Source: Terriglobales bacterium
GTDB lineage: Bacteria > Acidobacteriota > Terriglobia > Terriglobales > Acidobacteriaceae
Reading direction: 5' to 3'
NCBI GenBank assembly: GCA_025462725.1
Contig: JAOAPE010000010.1
Span: 124,001-188,000, forward strand
DNA: 64,000 nt
Part shown: one piece after another, positions 57,691 to 64,000 of the stretch
Layout: each line of letters begins with the position of its first letter
Numbering within the stretch: the stretch's first letter is position 1
Translations under genes and position numbers: made by a program
Notes under the pieces: generated by a model
Database searches by the model: none
The model's input: only the letters and a program-made list of their open reading frames with translations
Told to the model about the DNA's origin: nothing

Positions 57691-60072
57691 ATGGCTAACA
57701 ATGTAGAAGTCACACTGTCCGCGAAGAATGATACCGCCGCCGCGTTCGCAGCTGCCGAGCAGTCCATTCACAAATTGGAGCAGACTGCGGAAGCCGCAAA
57801 GCATGTGCTTGAAGCGCTGGCGATCGTCGAGGTCGCGCGCAAGATGCTGGAATTCGCAGAGCACACGTTCGAAGCGGAAGCCAACCTGGCGAAGATGGCG
57901 CAGCGGACCGGCGTCAACGTGGAGCAGCTTTCCGAGCTGGCTTATGCCGCAAACCTGTCCGGCGTTGGTGTTGATGTACTCGAGAAGGGCATCAAGAAGC
58001 TGCAAAACACTCTTGCCGGGGCCGCTGAAGGAAACACGAAAGCCATCGCGTCGCTGAAGGCGGTGGGCGTTAATGCGCGAGACGCGCAGGGACATGTGAT
58101 CGGAGCAGCCGACGCACTGGAGTTGATCGCGCAGAAATTTGCCGCGACCAAAGACGGCACCGAGAAGGCCGCGCTCGCCATGCAGATCTTCGGCGCGCGT
58201 ACCGGCACGCAGTTGATTCCACTTCTCGATAAAGGCAAGGACGGGATCGCGGAACTTCGGGAAGAAGCTCACCGCTTAGGCGTTGTCTTGACAGAAGAGG
58301 ATGCGGAAGCGGCCGAGCATCTTGAGCAGAACATGAAACGCCTGCAGGCAGTTGCGCAGGGACTGACGCAGCACTTTCTGACCGGACTAACGCCTGAACT
58401 GAATAAGCTCGCGACGGCCATGACTGGACCTGGCGTGGACGCCTTCGATGCGATGGAAAGATCCGGGAAGAGTTTTGGGGAATTCATTAACAAAGTTGCT
58501 TATGTGATCGCCGCACTCCGGATGGAGATGACGGTGGCCGCACCCAAGATCGCCGGATTTGCGGAAATGCTGCAAGGGGCGGCCAACGGCAACCCCTTTG
58601 CTGCTGCTTCTGGCTTTAATGCCATGTTGCTTGACGATACAGCGTTTGCCAAAGCCCAGCTGGAAGAGTTGGGACGATTCGCGAACAAACTCTTTGATGA
58701 ACCGCCGGCCTCGAAACACGAGAAGCATACGGTGCCGCCTCCGGAACTGCTCGGCAAGGAAGTGAATAGCGACGAAGACCAACTGCAAAAGCAGCTTGCG
58801 AAAAACAAGATGGAGCTGGCCAAGGCCGCAGCTGAGCAGATCAAGGCGTTCAACGCGATTGAACTGGCCAGCAACGAGAACCTCTATAAGCACGAACTCA
58901 TCAGCGTGCAGGAGTACTTCAAGAAAAAGAAAGAATTGCAACTCGCCGATGCCGCGGCGGAAGAGTCCGGATTGCGGTTGGAGATACAAGCGGCATTCGA
59001 GCGGGACTTCACGCTGCAGAAAGAGATCGCGGCGCTGAACAAGAAAGGCGACACGCATAAGGAAGTAAAGAAGAAAGAACTGGAGTCGGCGCAGATCGAG
59101 GAGAAGCTGATCCAGTTGAATGAAAAGCTGACAGTGTCCACGGCGAAGCTGAATGCCTTGCAAAACAAGAGAGCGGACGGCAGTACGGACCCGCTCTTAG
59201 AGAAAGCTGACGCCATGGAGCGTTATGCGGCCGAGGCCGGGCGCATGGCGGAACGGATCAACAACGTCTTCAGTCTGCTCGACGAGAACATTGCGCGCGT
59301 CACCACGGCCGAAAAGAACCATGAACTGACGGGCACGGAAGCGGAGAACAAGATCAACGACCTTCGCGACCAGGCTGCGTACAAACTCGATCTGATGGTG
59401 AGCAAGTACAAGGAGATGGCGGATGCCTCCGGCGATCCGAAGCTGGTGGACAACGCCAGCAAGTATGAGCGCAAGCTGGACGAACTGGGCAAGAAGATCA
59501 ACTGGGTGCGGGACGCGGCGATCGATTCCCTACAGAACGACACCGAGAGCCTGTTCGCGAACATGATCAGCGGCTCGAAGAGCGCGGCGGATGCGTTCGC
59601 GGATTTCGCGAGGAGCATTATCTCGGATATGTCCAAGATCATCGCCAAGATGATTGCTATGTCTTTGCTGCAGAAGTTGCTTGGGTTCTTTGGCCTCACT
59701 GCTGGGGGTAGGCAGATTCTCAACGTGTCGCCGGAGGCGAGCGCGAACGGCACCGGACAGTTCGGCGACTTCCTAGGCGGAATGGGAAGTTTCGGGATTC
59801 CTGGTCGCGCTGGCGGTGGACACCAAATGGCTGGCGAGCTCGGGTGGGTCGGCGAAGAGGGACCGGAACTCTGGATTCCTGACCAGGCGGGCACCGTCGT
59901 GCCGATGAGCAAGGCGGGCGGTATGGGTGGTGGCATGACCATCTACAACGATTTCACCAACGCGGATCCGGGTAGCGAGCAGCGAATCGATTCGAAGATC
60001 CAAGCGATGGGTCTCTGGGCGCGCGACGCGGCGGTGTTCAAGGTCCATGACATCCAGCGGAGGAAGGTCTAA
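57691..60072 (+). CDS. Tail tape measure protein (lambda H-like)
   Basis: The 793-residue product is largely helical: N-terminal coiled coil, 'LASNENLYKHELISVQEYFKKKKELQLADAAAEESGL' (lambda-type C-terminal domain start), hydrophobic 'SIISDMSKIIAKMIAMSLLQKLLGFFGL' and a Gly-rich end with 'ELGWVGEEGPELWIPD'. It sets tail length and likely enters the host envelope. Using ~0.15 nm per residue, the tail would be around 100-120 nm. Confidence 0.9.
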   Translation: MANNVEVTLSAKNDTAAAFAAAEQSIHKLEQTAEAAKHVLEALAIVEVARKMLEFAEHTFEAEANLAKMAQRTGVNVEQLSELAYAANLSGVGVDVLEKGIKKLQNTLAGAAEGNTKAIASLKAVGVNARDAQGHVIGAADALELIAQKFAATKDGTEKAALAMQIFGARTGTQLIPLLDKGKDGIAELREEAHRLGVVLTEEDAEAAEHLEQNMKRLQAVAQGLTQHFLTGLTPELNKLATAMTGPGVDAFDAMERSGKSFGEFINKVAYVIAALRMEMTVAAPKIAGFAEMLQGAANGNPFAAASGFNAMLLDDTAFAKAQLEELGRFANKLFDEPPASKHEKHTVPPPELLGKEVNSDEDQLQKQLAKNKMELAKAAAEQIKAFNAIELASNENLYKHELISVQEYFKKKKELQLADAAAEESGLRLEIQAAFERDFTLQKEIAALNKKGDTHKEVKKKELESAQIEEKLIQLNEKLTVSTAKLNALQNKRADGSTDPLLEKADAMERYAAEAGRMAERINNVFSLLDENIARVTTAEKNHELTGTEAENKINDLRDQAAYKLDLMVSKYKEMADASGDPKLVDNASKYERKLDELGKKINWVRDAAIDSLQNDTESLFANMISGSKSAADAFADFARSIISDMSKIIAKMIAMSLLQKLLGFFGLTAGGRQILNVSPEASANGTGQFGDFLGGMGSFGIPGRAGGGHQMAGELGWVGEEGPELWIPDQAGTVVPMSKAGGMGGGMTIYNDFTNADPGSEQRIDSKIQAMGLWARDAAVFKVHDIQRRKV

Positions 60073-60075
60073 GCG

Positions 60076-60089
60076 TGCAGACGTTTGCA
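60076..60089 (+). repeat. Dispersed 14-bp site 12 (TGCAGACGTTTGCA)
   Basis: This intergenic copy lies three bases after the tape measure stop codon. Confidence 0.75.
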
Positions 60090-60110
60090 AAATCCGGAGG
60101 GGCAGCCTAG

Positions 60111-61160
60111 ATGATCTCCTACCCTTTAGTTCCGCCGTCCCTCCCCGCCCCGAACCGCATACGGATGACGCGCCGCAACCTTATCGGGCGCGCCGCGTCG
60201 CCGTTCAGCGGCGTGCAGCAAGTCCAAGAGTGGCCGGGCGAATGGTGGGAGATGTCCGTCTCGTATGCACCCGGACTCCTTCGCCCCGATGCCGAAAAAG
60301 TGATTGCCTTTCTCCTTGCCGCGCGCGGCGGCACCTTTTATTTCGGAGATACCGCGGCTACTTCCAGTCAAGCCGGTGGCGCTAATTACTTCACAGTGAA
60401 GGGGGCGAGTCAGTCGGGACGACAACTTGTTGTTAAGAATGCTATTCCCGGCGTGCTCATTTATAAAGCGGGCGATAATCTCTCGCTTGGTGCCGGCGGA
60501 CTCGGCGCAGATGCCGCAACCCAGGTCATTGCTGCCAGTGGTGGTGGCGCTCTCACGATTTATTACGAAGGCTTGGCCGCGGCCGTCGTGGGAACGACCT
60601 ATGTGACAACTTTACGAGTCGAAGATACAGGCGCGGGTGGTTTTACCGGGGTGAAGTTGAAGGATAACCTCGGCGGCTCCATCGACTTCAGTGCTGTGGG
60701 GGCGGATGGACTTCTTCAATTGGTCACCACTAGCGCGGTGACGTCTCCCTATCGAATTCAGATTGTTGTCCCGGCAGGATTCTTCCTTAGCGGATTCTAT
60801 GCGTGGGGCGCGTGCATGCAGCGTGCCGGAGTCGTTGAAAATCTTGTCCCTGTTGCGAACAGGAACCTCACCGGCTGGATCAATCTGAGCGGCGCAACGA
60901 CCGGTTACACAAAAAGGTTTCACAAGGTTCTGAAGGATGTCTATGGCGTCGCGCTTGGGGGCGGTATCGCCGGAGGCATCGTCGATATAAGTCCAGCGCT
61001 GCGACCGGGACCAATGAACGACGGCGACATCGTGTCGTCTGGCGGCATCAGTTCGCCGAAACCCGTAGGGCTATTCCGGCTTGCCGACAATTCCGTGACC
61101 TATGACATCGGCACTGCAATGGAATACGGGCTCAGCTTTAACGCTGTGGAGGCCATCTAG
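60111..61160 (+). CDS. Distal tail protein, uncharacterised family
   Basis: The 349-residue product starts MISYPLVPPSLPAPNRIRMTR and has beta-rich modules ('PGLLRPDAEKVIAFLLAARGGTFYFGD', 'YFTVKGASQSGRQLVVKNAIPG'). The start resembles distal-tail or M-like proteins; the middle may be a carbohydrate-binding module. It overlaps the next gene by one base. Confidence 0.65.
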   Translation: MISYPLVPPSLPAPNRIRMTRRNLIGRAASPFSGVQQVQEWPGEWWEMSVSYAPGLLRPDAEKVIAFLLAARGGTFYFGDTAATSSQAGGANYFTVKGASQSGRQLVVKNAIPGVLIYKAGDNLSLGAGGLGADAATQVIAASGGGALTIYYEGLAAAVVGTTYVTTLRVEDTGAGGFTGVKLKDNLGGSIDFSAVGADGLLQLVTTSAVTSPYRIQIVVPAGFFLSGFYAWGACMQRAGVVENLVPVANRNLTGWINLSGATTGYTKRFHKVLKDVYGVALGGGIAGGIVDISPALRPGPMNDGDIVSSGGISSPKPVGLFRLADNSVTYDIGTAMEYGLSFNAVEAI

Positions 61161-61783
61161 TGAGAGACCTCACGGCAGGTGTCAAAGCGGAAGTCGTTAA
61201 GGACCGGATCATCCCAGTCTTCTTCGTGGAAGCGACGTTTGTTTCTGGCGTCGTGCGTCTGTGGACCGGCCTAGGACAGATCGTGTGGAACGGTCAAACG
61301 TGGCAAGGCGTGATGACGACTGACGGAAAGATGTTGGGCGCAATCTCCGAGCTTGAAGAGAGTACGACTGTCGAAGCCAAGGGGATGACGCTCTCGCTCA
61401 CCGGCGTGCCGAACACATCGCTGCAGCAAGCGATGAACGAGTGCCGGCCGAACTTTCCCGTGACTGTCTATGTTGCCTTGGGTGACTTAGACACGCAACA
61501 GATCCTTAACAATCCCTATAAAGCTTGGGCCGGAAAGATGGATGTGCCGTCTGCGCTCGTTGGCACAGAGACGTGCACTGTGTCTATCACAGTGGAAAGC
61601 CGAATGATCGCGCTGCAGCGATCGCGAAACTGGCGCATGACTCACGAGGACCAGCAGATCTTCCATCCTGGCGATGACGGATTCAAGTTTGTGGGAGGTC
61701 TTCAGAACGCAGTCATTAACGTTGGAAAAGGATCGCCCAATGGTCCTCAACCTTTTGTTCCAGTACCGGTGAATAAGGGATGA
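61160..61783 (+). CDS. Minor tail protein L/DUF2163-like
   Basis: The 207-residue product has 'FVEATFVSGVVRLWTGLGQIVWNGQTWQGV' and 'TVEAKGMTLSLTGVP', resembling DUF2163 tail proteins of the L class. Such proteins hold an iron-sulfur or metal site in lambda L; only one or two cysteines are seen here (NECRP, TCTVS), so this may differ. It overlaps the following gene by 4 bp. Confidence 0.7.
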   Translation: MRDLTAGVKAEVVKDRIIPVFFVEATFVSGVVRLWTGLGQIVWNGQTWQGVMTTDGKMLGAISELEESTTVEAKGMTLSLTGVPNTSLQQAMNECRPNFPVTVYVALGDLDTQQILNNPYKAWAGKMDVPSALVGTETCTVSITVESRMIALQRSRNWRMTHEDQQIFHPGDDGFKFVGGLQNAVINVGKGSPNGPQPFVPVPVNKG

Positions 61784-62214
61784 AGCAATCACTGCAGCGG
61801 CGTGAGGATTGGCCAGAGAAGCTTGCGGAGCACTTCGAAGCGAAGCCAAAGTTTAAGTGGGGCGTGAGCGATTGCGCGACCAGCGTGTGTGACGCCATCC
61901 GTGCGATGACGGACGTCGACGTCGCTGCCGACTTTCGAGGTAAGTACTCGAGTGGCCTTGGCGCAATGAAAGTCATGAAGAAGTTTGCGAACGGCGGTGT
62001 CGAGGAAACTGCAGAGAAAATCACGGCCGAGCATGGCATGCAAGAGATCCCGATCGTATTCGCCGGCCGCGGCGACGTTGTGCTCTATGACGACGAAGCG
62101 ATGGGACCAGCGCTCGGCAACGTATCGCTCAACGGAGTCACGGCTGTCTTTGTGTCTCCCAAGGGAACCTCATTCATTCCGGTGAACAAGTGCCGGCGTG
62201 CGTGGAGGGTCTAG
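61780..62214 (+). CDS. Tail peptidase-like protein (NlpC/P60-like, K-type)
   Basis: The 144-residue product has 'KWGVSDCATSVCDAIRAMT' with a putative catalytic Cys in SDC and a later 'GRGDVVLYDD' strand, as in the DUF6950/NlpC-like tail proteins that cut peptidoglycan at infection. The His partner is not clear. It is one base from the tail-tip gene. Confidence 0.65.
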   Translation: MKQSLQRREDWPEKLAEHFEAKPKFKWGVSDCATSVCDAIRAMTDVDVAADFRGKYSSGLGAMKVMKKFANGGVEETAEKITAEHGMQEIPIVFAGRGDVVLYDDEAMGPALGNVSLNGVTAVFVSPKGTSFIPVNKCRRAWRV

Positions 62215-62215
62215 C

Positions 62216-64000
62216 GTGCCTCCCGTCATTGCAGCAATCGCTGCTCTTGTCCATGTAATCGGCGTCGGGCTTGCTGCCGGTGGCTGGACTGCATTCCTGA
62301 CTGCGACAGCATTGTCGGTCGGGAGTTCGCTGGTGCTCGGCGGGATCACAAAGCTCATCAAGGGTTCGACGAATCTCAGTCTGCAGAGCGACACAGCGAA
62401 CCACAGCGTCACCATCAAACAGGCGGCCGGATATCGGCGGTTCCGGTACGGCAAGGGTGACGATGGCGGCACGCTCACCTATGCAGCGTCCAGCGGCGCG
62501 AATTCTGAATACTTCCACATGGTGGTCACTTACTGGGCCCACCAGATCAAAGCGATCGACGCGATCATCTTCGATGACTATCAGCTCGTGCTCGATGGCG
62601 CTGGCAATGAGATCGGCAAGTATGCGGGCGGATTCTGTTTCGTCGAGATGAAGCTTGGCGCACCGGGTGAGCCGGCGTTCCCTGGACTCGTTGCCGATAC
62701 GGCCGGGCTGGGCGCTGCAGCCTGGACGGCCAGCTGCAGGCAGGATGGCTTCGCTTCCATCCACGTCAAGCTCAAACTGGACCCGAGTAAATTCCCGAAT
62801 GGCGTACCGCAAGCGGTCAAGGTGGTAGCCCGCTGCAAGCTGGTAAAGGACCCGCGCACCGGCGTCACAGATTACACCGACAACCTCGCGTGTTGCATCC
62901 GCGACTACGCGATCGACCCTATCTTCGGAATGGGTTTCGACGAAGCCACAGAGATCAACGACACAACCTTCATCGCAGCCGCGAACCTTGCCGATGAGAA
63001 TGTTCCCCAGCTCGCCGGCGGCACCAAGCATCGCTATACCTGCAACGGCGGTTCCGACACGAGCAAGAAACCGGGCGATGTCCTGAAGGGGATGCTGGCG
63101 AACGAAGCCAATGGCAAGAGCGCATGGATCGCGGGGCAGCTGAACCTTTGGCTGGGCTCGTACCGCGCGCCGGAACTATCTTTCAATGATGACGACCTCC
63201 GCGGCGCACCGCAGCTGACCGGCCGCACCAGCCGCAGTGAACTCTATAACGCGGTCCGCGGCATCTTCGTATCGCCCGAATCTGGCTACCAGCCCACTGA
63301 CTTTCCTTCCGTTGTGAACCCGGCGTATGTGGCGGACGACAGCGGATTCCCGGGCTGCGCGAACCGATCGTACTGGCTGACTCCGATTGCCTACGCCGTC
63401 AACGACGCTGTCTTTAATAAAGGTTTTGCATACGTCTGCACGAATGCCCACGTCAGCGGCGCTCTTACCGAGCCGGGTGCCGGTGCTAACTGGGCGATGG
63501 TTTGGGTGCTCTGTCCGGAACTCCACTGGAAGGATGTGGAGTACGCGTTCGTCAACAACGCTTCGGAGTGCCAGCGATTGGCAAAGATGGACCTCGAGTA
63601 TGGCCGCCGCATGTTCACGGTGATGAACCCGATGAAGTTGAAGGGCTACCAGGTGCAACCGCCGGAGACGCTGCAGCTGACTCAACAAGCCATGAACTGG
63701 GTGAACAAGACTTTCGAGATGCGGCTCAGTTCCCTGTTAATGGATGGGATGTACCTCGGCGTGAACCATACGCTGAAGGAAGTCGACAGTGGAATCTGGA
63801 GTTGGAGCATCCTCGACGAGCGCCTTATGGGCGCGTTCCCTTCTGTAGTGACGGCGGACCCAAGCGTTGTAGCGGCGGTCACCGGACTCACTCTGGTGAG
63901 CGGATCGGCGACTGTGGTCACCCGCGGCGATGGCGTGAAGCTCAGCCGTATCCGTGTTACTTGGAACCAGCCCATCGACCAATTCGTTCTAGCAGGCGGG
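62216..64000 (+). CDS. Tail tip/host-specificity protein J-like, truncated by window end
   Basis: A GTG at 62216 behind GGAGGGT opens a frame that continues to the last base, for at least 595 residues. It starts with a hydrophobic segment (VIAAIAALVHVIGVGLAAGG). 'RRFRYGKGDDGGTLTYAASSG' and 'KFPNGVPQAVKVVARCKLVKDPRTGV' resemble central-tail hub proteins of siphophages. The C-terminal receptor-binding part lies outside. It carries dispersed site 13. Confidence 0.75.
   Translation, partial: MPPVIAAIAALVHVIGVGLAAGGWTAFLTATALSVGSSLVLGGITKLIKGSTNLSLQSDTANHSVTIKQAAGYRRFRYGKGDDGGTLTYAASSGANSEYFHMVVTYWAHQIKAIDAIIFDDYQLVLDGAGNEIGKYAGGFCFVEMKLGAPGEPAFPGLVADTAGLGAAAWTASCRQDGFASIHVKLKLDPSKFPNGVPQAVKVVARCKLVKDPRTGVTDYTDNLACCIRDYAIDPIFGMGFDEATEINDTTFIAAANLADENVPQLAGGTKHRYTCNGGSDTSKKPGDVLKGMLANEANGKSAWIAGQLNLWLGSYRAPELSFNDDDLRGAPQLTGRTSRSELYNAVRGIFVSPESGYQPTDFPSVVNPAYVADDSGFPGCANRSYWLTPIAYAVNDAVFNKGFAYVCTNAHVSGALTEPGAGANWAMVWVLCPELHWKDVEYAFVNNASECQRLAKMDLEYGRRMFTVMNPMKLKGYQVQPPETLQLTQQAMNWVNKTFEMRLSSLLMDGMYLGVNHTLKEVDSGIWSWSILDERLMGAFPSVVTADPSVVAAVTGLTLVSGSATVVTRGDGVKLSRIRVTWNQPIDQFVLAGG
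63427..63440 (-). repeat. Dispersed 14-bp site 13 (reverse TGCAGACGTATGCA)
   Basis: Found in the tail-tip gene and read as AYVCT; it shows that the array spans nearly the whole visible prophage. Confidence 0.65.

Larger units (their letters stand above)
27514..64000. mobile_element. Lambda-like siphoprophage, right end outside the window
   Basis: Integrase, excisionase-like, ParB-like, replication, packaging, head and tail genes run continuously from the tRNA-His gene to the window edge. Head and tail gene order follows lambda-type phages (terminase, portal, protease/capsid, joining, tail tube, G/GT, tape measure, L/K/J). No lysis gene or right attachment site is visible within the window. 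All structural genes examined appear intact, so the prophage could be functional. Confidence 0.95.

Overview
The window is a bacterial chromosome segment of moderately high GC that ends inside a prophage. The host gene set (a cyclase-Ser/Thr kinase fusion, two large secreted S9 peptidases, a MerR-TPR protein, PilZ, a short prepilin, many small secreted proteins of unknown role) suggests an Acidobacteriota (Terriglobia-like) soil bacterium. That assignment is an inference from protein style; no rRNA is present.

Region 1 (1-13.5 kb) is host chromosome: a 5'-truncated nucleotide cyclase/kinase, a large periplasmic protein, a DPP-IV-like peptidase, an SBP56-like propeller protein, a DoxX-HD pair, small zinc-finger genes and a type IV prepilin followed by a strong terminator. 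Region 2 (13.6-16.5 kb) is a small AT-rich island between an intact tRNA-Thr(CGT) and a decayed copy of that tRNA's 3' half. It holds an Xre regulator, a 20-codon coupled ORF, a membrane protein, and a winged-helix/HEPN-like gene pair, but no integrase. Region 3 (16.7-27.4 kb) returns to host genes: MerR-TPR, acyl-CoA dehydrogenase + PilZ, a second S9 peptidase, a MEDS-domain protein, glutaminyl cyclase, tRNA-Arg, a YheT-type hydrolase, an FmdB zinc ribbon and tRNA-His.

Region 4 (27.5 kb to the window end) is a lambda-like siphoprophage adjoining tRNA-His. A leftward xis/zinc-ribbon/int operon and a rightward ParB-like gene diverge from a control region with matching palindromic operators. 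Next come small early genes, a signal-peptide-bearing fibre-like protein, replication/nucleotide-metabolism genes (Rep-like, MazG, HAD, ASCH, DUF5131), and a packaging-head-tail series: small and large (GpA) terminase, lambda-type portal, a fused S49 protease-major capsid gene, head-tail joining proteins, tail tube, G/GT chaperone with a -1 frameshift site, tape measure, and tail-tip proteins L/K/J-like. The last gene runs off the window, so lysis genes and the second attachment site are not visible.

The most striking unexplained signal is a palindromic 14-bp word (consensus TGCAGACGWTTGCA) found 13 times across the prophage from the ParB-like gene to the tail-tip gene, in both orientations and mostly inside unrelated coding sequences. 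I found no full copy in the 27 kb of host DNA. With a phage-encoded ParB-like protein, this looks like a dispersed parS- or stoperator-like system.
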